The position numbers and the translations under genes were made by a program. A DNA stretch of 64,000 nucleotides from Onthophagus taurus (taxonomy: Eukaryota > Arthropoda > Insecta > Coleoptera > Scarabaeidae), in assembly GCF_036711975.1 (NCBI RefSeq), contig NC_091966.1, forward strand, positions 5,897,501 through 5,961,500. Direction: 5' to 3'. This document shows, piece after piece, positions 1-11,753 of this stretch. Numbering within the stretch: position 1 is the first letter of the stretch; each line of letters starts with the position of its first letter. The notes beneath the pieces are model-generated. The model made no database searches. It was not told the DNA's origin and saw only the letters and a program-made list of their open reading frames with translations.

Positions 1-60
1 CCTAAGCCGGATATTAGGTAACGGATACCGGATAGTTGCCGAATATCCGTTCCACCACTA
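1..60. mobile_element. Right end of a hAT-type element cut by the window edge
   Basis: The first 60 bases are rich in GGATA/TATCC words and end in ATCCGTTCCACCACTA. The same end, with one mismatch, closes the hAT-type element at 14340, and its reverse complement opens that element at 10438. This is therefore the terminus of another copy whose body lies to the left of the window. No coding sequence is visible in it. Confidence 0.7.
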
Positions 61-528
61 GTAAAAACGTACTTCATTTTTGTTACTGCCACGTCATACT
101 CATCAAATACCCACTATTGTGAAGATGTTGAACAAAGTAGCAGTATTAAATAACAAAACTTAATAACGTTATGGTGTAACAATGGCTATAACGTCATTTA
201 TCTCAAATAAGAATGATCCCACAAGGTCAGTCACTTTTAAAGCATCAATTGGTGAGGATTTCGATCACCAGTAGCGAAACTTACGTTTAGTAACATAACG
301 AATTAGATGATAATATGCTTTATCATCATTTTCTTGGAGTTATCACGCGCACAAGTTGAATTTGCCGTCGGCTACATTCTCAACAGATTATCTAGGCACT
401 GTTTTTACTTTCTACGATGAGAATTTCTCTGCTATATCCGGAGGAACATTTTCTTCCCGTAATCGTTAGTTTCGATCAATTAGGATTGCATATGCACATA
501 AACTACATCTTATGTAATTACTTTACTA

Positions 529-784
529 AGGCTCGTTACTACCATCTTCTGGTTAAGCTATCTAAGGGATTATTACTATGGTTACGGCTATTTTATGCGC
601 TCTGATTGGCTAATAGATGGGTTTATCTATAAGATAAATTTAACTAGAAGATGGTAGTAATGGACCTTAGGTAATGGACCTTATAGATAAACCCATCTAC
701 TAGCCAATCATAGCGCGTAAAATAGCCGTAAACGTGGTAATAATCACTTAGATAGCTTAACCAGAAGATGGTAGTAACGAGCCT
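529..784. mobile_element. Snap-back inverted-repeat element (MITE-like)
   Basis: Two arms of roughly 118 bp are reverse complements with few mismatches. The outer arm begins AGGCTCGTTACTACC at 529 and its partner ends GGTAGTAACGAGCCT at 784. The short centre repeats part of the arm again. There is no coding capacity, and no clear target duplication could be assigned. It is best read as a foldback or MITE insertion in the intron or intergenic space upstream of the first visible Munc13-like exon. Confidence 0.7.
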
Positions 785-1567
785 AAGCATGGCACATAGT
801 ATAGTAAAAAAGAGATGAGTGGTAATATCCAATGGTGTGGAGAACCCAAACAAAATAGCTTGCTTACCCAATGTTAGAGAAATCGATAAAACGTGGATTA
901 AATATCTTAGACAGATAGCAGCTGTGCGATTAAAAACCCGGATTACTTCCGAAGAGTTCTCATAGCTGGCTCGTTCTGGCATTTATTTCACCCAACATAT
1001 TTAAGCAGATAGTGGTACATACTCCCAAATGCCTAAGCAGATACTCTAGGATATCTCATCATATTTGGAGTCGAACTGTACGGGGAGTTTCGCCCATCGG
1101 CAAAACCGTGCAATAATCGAAGCACAGATAGAGTGGCATTCTACAGATTTCAGTAAGTTTGGGATAATCACAATGCAGAACAAAGATGCAACACCAGTAT
1201 AGCACAATGTACTATTAGTACATAGTCCGACATTTCATACAGTAGCCCATCTGCTAACTCAAATTCATATTTCCATATTTAGCAATAACCACATACCCCC
1301 AAAGTCTAATCACATGTTACCCGGTAAAATACTTCATGATTAGACATTAGTATACCAACTGCTCTATTTAAAAAATAACCTTAAACCAATCGCGACACGT
1401 AATACCTCGCCCTTATTCGAGCTCAACCTCAATCTCTATAAAATAAATTATAAATTGCTTATTTCAAGAGTTCTTCTGAGATATATTAATTTAATCCGTT
1501 TTTATAAAAATAAAACTGTCGAAATAAACTTAGTAATAAACATAATAATTATCTATAAACTTTTCAG
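785..1567 (+). other. AT-rich noncoding stretch before the first visible Munc13-like exon
   Basis: No open frame here resembles a protein. The stretch ends in a pyrimidine tract and acceptor (TTTTCAG at 1561-1567), so its right part must be intron of the Munc13-like gene. Confidence 0.5.
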
Positions 1568-4500
1568 CACGAACGGTATCCCGTATTTCAGCGTAGTGTT
1601 CAAACAACTTGACAAACTAGTCGCCGACGAAATCATAGCGTTTCTTAACACTCAAGAACACCCCGACAGCAGACTTATATTTTCAGTTTATCTCGAAGTG
1701 AAGGACCTTGCCACTTTCAATCAAAACTTACCAAGCGGTGGAGATCACAAGTTGTTACTTCCGAAATGTCATGAATGGTTTGAACCTCACGTTAGCTGTT
1801 GGTTATCTATATGTAAAGGGAAATGTTTGCAAAGGGTAATAAGATAAAATAAATTTAAAAATTAACATTGGAATGGACGAGTAATACTTTCGTTTAATTA
1901 AGGTTCGAACTGCTGTAGAGCTTCAGAAACCGTGCGATGGGGATCGATTGGTGAAACATAGTAGTTCGGCGGTGGACATCGTGGCGATGTTCTGTCAATT
2001 ACGAGATTTCTGGAGACTGCTTCAGTGGCCGAAAGTGCACTCGGTACCACTCTTGTCTCAACTACTCGACTGCATTTGCTCGGCTGCACTACTCTACGCA
2101 GACATAACTTATCAAGCTTTAATGGAAACGGGATACTTCGACAGGCTAGGACCTTTCAAGATAAGCGACGACATGTGTATGGCCGCCAATAATCTCGAGT
2201 ACATTTACAAGTTCATATCGCTATTAGGTGAGTTGAGCTATAAATTTTGACGGTGATAAGAGCAATTTACGGAAGTCCGAAGGAATTAAGATTTATTACG
2301 ATTACAAGTTGAAGGAGAAACTTGTGTATTAGCACTAAAAAACTTTATATTACCTTTTAGAAAATTACTTCGATTTTGTTACGTTGGAATCGATAGCATC
2401 GGAATCGCAATGTGCTACTTTAACAAGTCAATTAGATAGCACGCTGAGCCAACTCCAAGCGCGCGTAATGGATATCCTGCAGAGAGTTGGTCCTCAAATG
2501 CAAGATACCCTTAGGAAAACGATGTTTCACGTCGCATGGTCCCCGGATACGCTCCCAACTAACCAAGCCGTCGATCCTCTTTTCGATTATCTTCATAGCA
2601 ACCTACAAACTCTCAATGTCGCACTTTTACCGCAAAACTTCCAGCGGATTCTCTACGAGGTAAATAGCACTCGGAAATAAGATCTTTCCAGTCTCGCAAC
2701 CGTCTTTTACAGGTCTGGGAGTACACTTTAGCGGAATTAAATTACCAGATGGACGGGGGAACTAATAGCGAAGAGCTTCCCGCAATGTTCCACGAGCGGC
2801 TGCACTCCGCTCTGGAATTAATGGTCGAATTTTTCCACGCTGATGGACAAGGTTTAGTCATGGAAATGTTACAATCCGAGATGTACTGGCACATTGAACA
2901 AAGACTACAATATCATCGAACGGACACAGAATCATTAATTGAAATCTTTTATAATCAAAGATTACAAGAACAACTTAACACAACTCTTAGCCCTTACGGA
3001 AGTTTAGCTGTTAGAGCATATTTTAATCATGATTCATTATGCGTTGAGGTAAAATCTTTTTTTTTTGGGAATGGAATTTAATTATAGTTAAACTTTGATA
3101 TAACGGATTAATACGATGAAAGGAATGTTCATTATATGACAAATTTTATATACAACAATCTTTAACAGTCTTTCACACAATTTTTGAATGTTCTGGGCTT
3201 CTTTCGTATTTGTCAAGTAATCTAACACTGTTTGTAATCAATTTGAGCCATTTTGACATCCACCAACAACCATTTTTAAGTTTTTGGTATGTTTGAAATA
3301 CCTTCAAATATCATCAAAATCAATTTTGTGTCATCCTTAAGTATCCTGGATGCGTTTTTCGTCGAAAACTATTTTGATTCTCACCAATAACCTTTTCCCA
3401 CATCCTCCAATGTTTTAATGTTCTGGAAAACTTCGTCATTAACTTTATTAATTCCTTTCGTTTTTGTCAAGTAATCTAACAGTATTTGTAATCAATTTGA
3501 GCAATTTTGGCACCCACCAACAACCATTTTCAAGTTCTTGGTGTCTTTGAAATACTTTCAAAAATCATCAAAATCAATTTTGTATCCTCAACAACCATTT
3601 TCTAATTCTTAGTATCCTTGCAAACTTTCAAAAACCTTAATAAAGAAAGTTGTCGAGATTACACTGAGGACTTTGGGGTTTTTAATGAGGTTGTCTCCTA
3701 TCGATCCAGGCGGTTAAGAGATCCAAGATCCACCGTGCTGGATTCCAGCACATGGTATAACAGTTGCTGTAGATAGCAGCTGACGCCGTTACCATTCCGT
3801 GCAATTCAGTGCTATTTAGTTAGTTACCCCATAGGAGTAGTTCAAACCACACATCCAGTGGTGCCACAAGAAGGCAGACACTCGATGGGGTGCTTCCTCC
3901 ACCCCCGCAGAAAGCCACACTAACCCGCCCTAAAGCAAGCGTGCAAACTATTCTACCAGCAGTGGCTAGTAGTGCTACCAAGCCCACCAACAAATAATCT
4001 AACAGTATTTGTAATCAATTTGGGCCATTTTGACACCCACCAACAATAATTATTTTCAAGTTCTTGGTATCTTTGAAGATTGATCATCAAAATCAATTTT
4101 CTATCTTAATAAAGTATCTTAGAAACGTTTTAGTCGATTAAAACTATTTTGATTCTCACCAATCACCTTTTCCCACATCCTAAAATCTTTGAATGTTCCG
4201 GAAAACTTCCTCATTAACTTTATTAACTTCCTTCGTTCGTGTCAAGTAATCTAACAGTATTTGTAATCAATTTGGACCATTTTGACACCCACCAACAACC
4301 AGTTTTTAGTTCTTAGTATCTTTGAAAAATTTCAAATCCCGTCAAAATCAAGTTTTTAAATTTTAATCGTAACGTTTACCCTAATGTAATAAACCATAAA
4401 CTAAATCAAATTGTTCTAAAAACGTAGCTCATCCAAACCCCACCTTAATAAAGAAAGTTGTCGAGATTACACTGGTTTCAAACTCTAGATTTGAAGAATA

Positions 4501-7500
4501 GCTATTAGCAAATTGATTTGGACCACAAATATGGAATAAAGTTCGAGTAAAGTAATGTTTATAGCTTTTGCGTTAATTTATAACTTTTTCATTTTCTAAG
4601 AACACTGAATAATAAGTGAAACATGAACTAGCATTAGAACTAATTTTGATTCACACTAATCACCTTTTCCCACATTCTAAAATCTTTGAATGTTCTGGGA
4701 AACTTCCTCATTTAATTTATTAACTTCTTTCATTTTTGTCAAGTAATCTAACAGTATTTGTAATCAATTTGAGCCATTTTGACACCTACCTACAACCATT
4801 TTTAAGTTTTTGGCATCTTTGAAGTACCTTCAAATATCATCAAAATCAATTTTGTGTCATTCTTAAGTATCCTAGAAGCGTTTTTCGTCGATTAAAGCTA
4901 TTTTGATTCTCACCAATCACCTTTTCCCACATTCTAAAATCTTTGAATGTTCTGGAAAGCTTTCTCATTAACTTTATTAACTTCTTTCGTTTTTGTCAGG
5001 TAATCTAACAGTATTTGTAACAATTTGGGCCCTTTTAGCACTCATTAACAACCATTTTGTAGTTCTTAGTATCTTTGAAAACTTTCAAAAACCGTCAAAA
5101 TTAAGTTTTTAAGTTTTAAACGTCAGTTAGCCAAATATAATAAATCATGAGCTAAATCAAATTGTTCTAGAAAGCGTAACCCAACCCAACCCTACTGTAA
5201 TGAAGAAAGTTGTAGAGATTACACAGGTTTCAAACTCTAGACTTAAGAATAGCTATTAGCAGATTGATTTGGAACCCAAATATGGAATAAAGTTGGAGTA
5301 AAGTCATGGTTGTGGCTTTTGCGTTAATTTAGGACTTTTTCATATCCTAAGCTATCTGAACCTGCACACAAACCAAAGTTCTTATATTAGATCTATATTC
5401 TCCCAGTAATTTTAGTTCTTTCGGCCATAATACCTTTTTTTAAAAGCCACATTGACACAAATATTTCCTTCGCTGCACTGTTCCTTCACCCTATTCCAAA
5501 TACGCGTAACAGTAAGTGAGGAAACATCAAACTTCCTTGCAGCTTGACCAATAACATCGCGCTTCAATTTGCTGTCGGTTTTATGTTGTAAAAAGAACTG
5601 TGAAATTCCAGTACGCTGTTCCTACGGTAATTGCTTCATCTTTACGTCTCTTTTGTACATTTCGTGACAAGTATCTCCCATAGTTTTGACACAACGGGTT
5701 TCTTGACTAGACCGAGAACTAGGAACATTCGGGTTTAGCCGCACGTCTCTTAAGACGGCTAAACCCGAATGATTCTAGTTCTAGGTCTTGTGTTAGTTCA
5801 AGTGTTAGTTCAATAAAAAGATAAAACATAGTAATATCTTATGCTAACTAGCGTTACCTACCATTACCACTAAAACTAACACTAGACCGAGAACTAGAAA
5901 CATTCGGATTTAGCCGCACGTCTCTTAAGACGGCTAAACCCGAATGATTCTAGTTCTAGGTCTTGTGTTAGTTCTAGTGGTAGTGCTATTGTAAAACTAG
6001 AACTAACAGTAGACCGAGAACTAGAAACATTCGGGTTTCGCCGCACGTCTCTCAAGACGGCTAAAGCCGAATGCTTCTAGTTTTAGGTCTTGTGTTAGTT
6101 CTAGTGATAGTGCTAGTGTAAAAGTAGAACTAACACTAGACCTAGAACTAGAAAGTTTTGGGTTTAGCCGTGCGTCTTCAAACCCGATATTTTCTAGTTC
6201 TAGGTCTAGTGTTAGTTCTAGTTTTAGTTCAACAAAAATAGAAAACATAGTAATATCTTATACTAACTAGCGTTACCTACCATTGCCACTAGAACTAACA
6301 CTAGACCGAAAACTAGAAACATTCGGATTTAGCCGCACGTCTCTCAAGACGGCTAAACCCGAATGATTCTAGTTCTAGGTCTTGTGTTAGTTCTAGTGAT
6401 AGTGCTAGTGTAAAACTAGAACTAACACTAGACCTAGAACTAGAAAGTTTTGAGTTTAGCCGTGCGTCTGACGATATTTGCTAGTTCTAGGTCTAATGTT
6501 AGTTCTAGTTTTACACTAGCACTACCACTAGAACTAACACAAAACCTAGAACTAGAATCATTCGGGTTTAGCCGTCTTGAGAGACGTGCGGCTAAATCCG
6601 AATGTTTCTAGTTCTCGGTCTAGTGTTAGTTCTAGTGGCAATAGTTCTAGTGGTAGTGTAAAACTAGAACTAACACTAGACCTAGAACTAGAAAGTTTTG
6701 GGTTTAGCTGTGAGTTGTCAGGCGCACGGCTACAGAGAATAATTTATAGAGGTACAGCTAAACGGAATGTTTCTAGTTCTAGGTCTAGTGCTAATATTAT
6801 AGTATAATAGAGTATAAATGGATAGAAGCTCGTTAATTCTCCAAACTTTCCTTAACCCATAAATTTTAGAGAAATGTATACCATAATTTGGGACGGAGCG
6901 AGTGTTAAATACAGGGTTTCCCAAAACTCCCGGGACGGAGCTATAAGTTTTGAACGAGTGAAGAACAAAATTTGAAAATTTGGGAATCACTAAAAACTAC
7001 ACTTTTAGATAGTTTAGAACTTCCATGCAATGTGGAGTTTTTTTAGTTGATGCCCACCCCTACATTTTTAAATAGCAACCCCTGTAGAGTTTTTCCTTAT
7101 TTTAAAGGTAGTGAAAAAAGAAACACAACCCCATAAACCAAAACCCGATATCTTAATTCTTTCAAGAATTATGAGGGGTTGACTACCAAATGGGAAAATA
7201 AAATGTTTTCATGCTCGCAATAATCCAAACGCTCATAGATGGAATTTTGATTCACCAAGTGATATTGGTGGTTCTTCAAGTATACGATTTTCCAAATCAT
7301 TGATTGATTCTGGTTTTGTTGCATACACCCTACCTTTCAGAAATCCCCAAAAGAAAAAATCGAGTGGTATTAGATCAGGAGATCGTGGTGGCCACTCAAT
7401 GTCACCTCTACTACCAATAAAATGGTTTGGAAACGTACGGCTTAAAAAGTCTCGGACTGCGCGACTAAAATGTGGGAGGACTACCATCTTGTTAGAACCG

Positions 7501-8707
7501 CTTATTGTCAATACCATTAGGACATTAATAAAAAATAGACCAATTACATTCTCTCCCATAATACCAGCCCATATATTAATTTTCTGCGGTCTCTGAGTAT
7601 GACCTTCTTTTATTAAACGTGCATTTTCGTCAAGCCAATAACGACAGTTGTGCCTATTAACCTTACCATTCAATTAAAAAGTAGCCTCATCAGAGAAAAC
7701 AATGTTCAAAAGAAAATTTCTGTCAACATCACATTTTTCACGTACTATTTCACAGAATTCCAACCTTCTTTCGAAGTCACCTACGGTCAATTGCCATTTT
7801 CCCATTTGGTAGTCAACCCCTCATAATTCTTGAAAGAATTAAGATATCGGGTTTTGGTTTATGGGGTTGTGTTTCTTTTTCCATTGCCTTTAAAATAAGG
7901 TAAAACTCGATTGCCATTTAAAAATGTAGGGGTGGTCATCTCCTAAAAAAACTCTAAAATCTTATCGCATGGAAGTTCTAAACTATCTAAAAGTGTAGTT
8001 TTTATGATTCGTTAGTGATCCCCAAATTGTTAAATTTTTTCCTTCACTCGTTCAAAACTTATAGCTCCGTCCCGGAAGTTTTAGGAAACCCTGACTTAAA
8101 AATATTTTGTCCATTATATTCAAAGTCCGTTATATCAAGGTTTTACTCTAACTTAATTAATTTGACTAATTTAATTAATTTTTAGGTTTTACACGCACGC
8201 GAAATAATTCCATTAGACCCAAATGGATTCAGCGATCCTTTCGTAATCATCGAATTGTTACCACACAGAGTATTTCCGCATTGCACAGAACAACAAACGA
8301 ACGTTCACAAAAGAACACTCCATCCGATATTCGATGAATGTTTCGAATTTAGCGTGTCGTTGGAACAATGTAGAGCCCCGGGTGCGATGATCGCATTTAC
8401 AGTCATGGATCATGACGTGTTAACTGCCAATGATTTCGCCGGCGAAGCTTTTTTGGGGTTGGGAAGTATTCCCGGCGTTGCCGATACAGGATTAGGCGTC
8501 GATAATTTTCACGGATTAAAACCCGTTGAACTCGTGCTCATGCAACAACATCAAAAAAGTATTTAAAATAATCGTTTTTAAAAAGTAATTTTTATGATTA
8601 TTGTTTTTTTAGATCAACCAATACTCCAAATATTAGAATCAAGAACAATCGATCGTTTAGCTTTAGATTTCGTACGAAAACAGCGACAAAGATTTGCTAC
8701 GAAATAA
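1568..8707 (+). CDS. stac: Munc13-4/BAIAP3-type exocytosis priming protein, C-terminal exons
   Basis: Six exons: 1568-1835, 1903-2227, 2361-2659, 2713-3048, 8186-8558 and 8613-8707. All have GT..AG introns and phases that join cleanly, giving 564 residues to a TAA stop. The 5' exons are to the left of the window. Exons 1-4 encode the helical MUN/MHD region (HEWFEPHVSCWL, MFHVAWSPDTL, YWHIEQRLQYHR). Exon 5 encodes a C2 domain with acidic loops typical of Ca2+-binding C2 domains (IIPLDPNGFSDPFV, VMDHDVLTANDF). The end LQILESRT...LALDFVRKQRQR matches the C-terminal tail of fly unc-13-4A/staccato. In the family, these proteins tether and prime secretory granules or lysosome-related vesicles at membranes through SNAREs. 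Intron 4 (5.1 kb) is filled by transposons. Choosing staccato over BAIAP3 as the orthologue rests on the tail and insect context. The family assignment is firm. Confidence 0.93.
3213..5330. repeat. Diverged ~255-bp tandem repeats
   Basis: A phrase beginning TCAAGTAATCTAACAGTATT recurs near 3213, 3466, 3990, 4238, 4738 and 4997. Spacings are close to 250 bp or twice that. Companion phrases also recur in order: CACCTTTTCCCACAT near 3390, 4160, 4660 and 4920, and GAAAGTTGT.GAGATTACAC near 3645, 4450 and 5203. This is an old, degraded satellite inside the pogo-like element. Confidence 0.75.
3664..3986. other. GC-richer foreign insert inside the tandem repeats
   Basis: This block of about 320 bp is markedly richer in G+C than the surrounding AT-rich repeat. 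It interrupts the repeat right after GTCGAGATTACAC and rejoins it at CCACCAACAA. It has no open frame of note and no tRNA-like fold that I can establish. A truncated retroposon (LINE 5' region or SINE) is the likeliest source, but the family is not recognised. Confidence 0.4.
5415..5690 (-). pseudogene. Tc1/mariner-superfamily transposase N-terminal (HTH) relic
   Basis: Read on the minus strand from about 5690, the translation contains EQRTGISQFFL, then KLKRDVIGQAARKFDVSSLT and VTRIWNRVKEQ. This is the helix-turn-helix DNA-binding start of mariner-type transposases, resembling the plant-type (Mos-unlike) branch. A TAG stop interrupts it just before EQR. No DDE domain follows, so it is a dead fragment. 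Confidence 0.55.
5700..6805. repeat. Array of hairpin-forming (palindromic) repeats
   Basis: Copies of an ~88-bp imperfect palindrome alternate with a linker. Each palindrome pairs GAACTAGAAACATTCGG with its complement CCGAATGATTCTAGTTC around a core GCACGTCTC..AAGACGGC. Copies start near 5707, 5883, 6011, 6120, 6303, 6425 and (inverted) 6540-6690. The linker words CTAACACTAGACCTAGAAC recur on both strands. Apparent open frames here (for example 6021-6248 and 6577-6807) are translations of the repeat and not genes. Short relatives of the unit occur at 34950, 35925-36080 and 59615. Confidence 0.85.
6912..8093. mobile_element. Transposon with ~280-bp terminal inverted repeats
   Basis: The element starts CAGGGTTTCCC at 6912 and ends GGAAACCCTG at 8093. 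From both ends about 280 bp are inverted copies, for example GAATTATGAGGGGTTGACTA at 7168-7187 against its complement at 7811-7830. The interior is a minus-strand transposase fragment. It is nested in the pogo-like element. A clean target duplication is not visible. Confidence 0.75.
7233..7800 (-). pseudogene. Tc1/mariner-superfamily DDE transposase fragment
   Basis: Minus-strand reading shows FSDEATF (first catalytic Asp) near 7690, then a stop, then KVNRHNCRYWLDENARLIKE, KINIWAGIMGENVIG and, near the end, WPPRSPDLIPLDFFFWGFLK. These are ordered landmarks of a DDE_3-type transposase common in insects. The N-terminal DNA-binding part is missing and an in-frame stop follows ATF, so it is not functional. 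It is the coding remnant of the long-TIR element that encloses it. Confidence 0.8.
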
Positions 8708-9200
8708 ACCAAAATAAGTGTTAAATGAAAAGAGTTGTAATGTTGTAATTGTAGTGTTTTATAAACAAAAAAACTCTTCCTATATTAAACGATTAAAAAA
8801 GAATGTTGACGTGGGGAACACGTCGATATTAACAAATCCACTATTTTTTCTACGTGGGGAAACCATGGCAAGTTGTACGACATGTTTTTGAAACTGACCA
8901 AAAAAAAATTAAATAACTCAATCCGTATACATTTTCATTGTTCATTTTTTCAAAATGTACATACATACATGCGTTTAGATTAATAAATAAATAAATGAAT
9001 CATTGAAATAATCGCAAAAAACGAAACATAAAGGAATTTATCTTCATCGTTTTAGGGAACTCGTCGTTCATCTTGTCGACGTGTAATGTGAAGCTTAGAA
9101 AAACTTTTCTATTGTACGTACTATGTACTTTTCTATGAACACATTCAATGTCTTGTAGATTTGTTATAAATATTAAATAAAAATATAATGGCGTTATTTG
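8708..9200 (+). other. Probable 3' UTR of the Munc13-like gene
   Basis: This AT-rich sequence follows the stop. AATAAA signals occur at 8982-8987 and near 9175. Which one is used cannot be told from sequence. Confidence 0.5.
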
Positions 9201-10429
9201 TAATGATATGTATTTTGGTCAAAATTGCCAGACTTTATAAACAAAGCTATATTTTTAAAGATTTCAAATATATTTTTAACTTCGTTCAGCTACTAAATAC
9301 TAAATATATGATATAAATATAAATTTCGAATCTTTGTTAAAACAACATCGAAATAAACGGCAATTCAATCGAGATTTTTAGTTCCTTTACTTACAATTAG
9401 ACAATCTTTAATATTATGCCTAACTAACGAAATCTTTAATCTAATCTATTCGATATGAAACATTTTATTGACAATCGAATTCGATGCAATCAATTATAAA
9501 AATTTGTTTAATACGATAAGCGTATGTAAACGAACTGGCATTTTGACTTATAGAGATATAAAAAAGATAAATATTATTATTATTATAAAAATAAATGTTC
9601 TAGAGACTCAATGTATCCCGCCCTAACGTATTTTTTTCTTTTATTAAAGCGTTAATTCGCTTTATTTCTAATCTAATAAGCTAAATATAACTTAAATAAA
9701 AAATGTAATTAATAATTACTAAAACTGCTTGCAAACGAATCGGTATTTACAATGTTTTACAGAGAGAAACGATAATATTTTAAATAAAAAATGAATCTAA
9801 GTTGCCCAATTTTTGGAACTAAACATATCCACCACATAAAAGGTGTGTAACAATCATAAAACTTCTATATAATAAACTCTACTAGGTACCAAAAAAAAAA
9901 TTAAAAAGAAAAGAAAAACGAAACAAGTTGATTTAAAGCTTGTATGAAATATAAACTATTCCGTATAACTGTTGTGATACCCTTCTATTTAGAAGCTTAC
10001 GCTTAAAAATCGCGCATCTCAAGACTACTATTCCCTTTCTCCCTCTATTTTACAACCTTTCCTGTCCATTCCTTTACCAACGAGCTTATATTGTACTATA
10101 TGTCAATTCGAATCAAAAAAATACAATGTAAAACACTCTGACTATTATATACATACATGAAAATTATAAATATAATTATATGTGATAAGTCTGTCTTTGT
10201 CTACAGAACAATAAAATGCTACCACAAAGAAATCTTATTAATTATTTATTTTAAATTATTTCTAAATTATTAGTTCTAAATGGAGTAAAACCCTTTATTC
10301 TTATATATGAAAAAATAATGCTATTGTTATCAACAACATATCGCACCAACAGTATGTCTGATGAAACTGGGAAAAAAAATCATTAATTATTACAATGACA
10401 CCAAAGAGAGTGCTGATACCGTTGAGTTA
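9201..10429. other. AT-rich intergenic stretch
   Basis: No gene, transposase or strong repeat was recognised in it. Confidence 0.5.
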
Positions 10430-10544
10430 ATTATTAATAGTGGTGGAACGGATATCCGGCAACTATCCGGTATTCGGCCTATCCGACCATTTTTTAAAAT
10501 CCGGCCGGATACCGGATAGTTACCAAATATCTGGCTTTGGCCGG

Positions 10545-10830
10545 ATATTAAAAACCTATTACTTAGTACTCCACCATTCACAGAAATTAGTATCTCTTTT
10601 AGGTGTTGGACACTGCAGATAATAATCAAGTTCAACCCCAATAGGACTTTTTTCATTTAACACATCTTTATTTATATCAGGTTTGTCATTAGCAACCTCA
10701 TTATAACAACCCCAATACGATATGTAAAATCTCTTGTAGCAGTTTCGTCTAGTTTACTTCTCTTCGCTTGTAATTCATCATCACATTCATTACTAACTGT
10801 CGCGCTGTTGTCACTTTCGATTATTAATTA
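10545..10830 (-). pseudogene. hAT transposase C-terminal relic
   Basis: The minus strand contains ATVSNECDDELQAKRSKLDE, then after a frameshift VANDKPDINKDVLNEKSP and ELDYYLQCPTPKRDTNFCEWW. The last is the start of the hAT dimerisation region. It stops soon after EWW, where the terminal repeat begins, and the frame is broken near 10720. It supports the hAT assignment of the enclosing element. Confidence 0.7.
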
Positions 10831-11753
10831 AAGTATCCTCTTTTTAATGCAAAACGCCGCACACAGGCGAATTTTTTAAAAATCTCGTCCAAAATTGGAA
10901 AAATTTAAGGAATAAGATTGAAAATGCAATTATTGCTATTTGATTAAGTAAACCCCAAGGTGCCTTGAAACACCTTATTTATAATTATTGTAACAATCGC
11001 CGCCAAAATATTTTAGTTGTTAATTGATTGTTTAGTAAACAGTTATCACCTAGATAAAACATCGGTAAAAATTGTGGTTTTTAATTAATTTTTTCCTTTA
11101 CACTTTTTTTATATATTTCGAAAATTTATCATAGAACGTATTGCTGGTGGTAAGAAGAATTGTGTAATATACAGAAAGCAACAATTCGGTTATTAGTATT
11201 TTTGTAATATTGTTTCATTACATCATATGTGGAAATTGAGAAAATAATTTATTTTACGATATTTAGATGGGCAAAAAATAAATTGTTTAACATTGTTCAA
11301 AAGTAATATTGTATACGTGTTGTAGTATAAGGCCCACTATTGTAGATTTTACTAAAAATTCTTGCGGTATTTTGCGGATTAACCTTAAAATAAATTTTTA
11401 TTATAGTGTGTGTATAAAATTCTGAAAAAAATCATAATTCCGCTATGTGCTGTTTGTTTGGGGAGCGCATTTGCAGTTAGAAAATAAATATAAGGGGACA
11501 CTTTTTCACTATTAAATTGATAATATAGGTGTCCACAAAAAGGTTTCTAACCAAAATTACAATTTATTTTCTGAAACACTAATTAATTTTAGTATGAGAT
11601 GTTAGCGTTCTAAAGTTAATAATTGTCTAGAAAGAAATTAAAAACTTGAATTGACACACTGAATTTTCGGTAAAATATTAAAAGTTGTTATTGTGTCAAT
11701 TCAATTTATTATTTGCAAGATTTTTTCCTTGAAAATTATTAAACATCCGTCTT

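Larger units (their letters stand above)
3086..8148. mobile_element. Large non-autonomous pogo/Tigger-like element filling intron 4
   Basis: The left end reads AAACTTTGATATAACGGA (3090-3107) and the right end CCGTTATATCAAGGTTTT (8127-8144), an inverted pair. The right subterminal stretch TTAAAAATATTTTGTCCATT recurs, inverted, at the left end of the element at 34693 and in direct orientation near the right end of the one at 49812-54277. The latter carries a decayed pogo/Tigger transposase, which names the family. Inside lie diverged tandem repeats, a hairpin-repeat array and a nested long-TIR transposon. The exact ends are uncertain by a few bases. Confidence 0.55.

Noticed and set aside
3664..3986. 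Possible tRNA-derived SINE
   Set aside because: A GTTCAAACC-like B box is present but no A box at the right spacing or clover-leaf fold could be drawn.
6021..6807. Two ~75-codon open frames rich in Leu/Ser repeats
   Set aside because: They are translations of the hairpin repeat and its linkers, on both strands.
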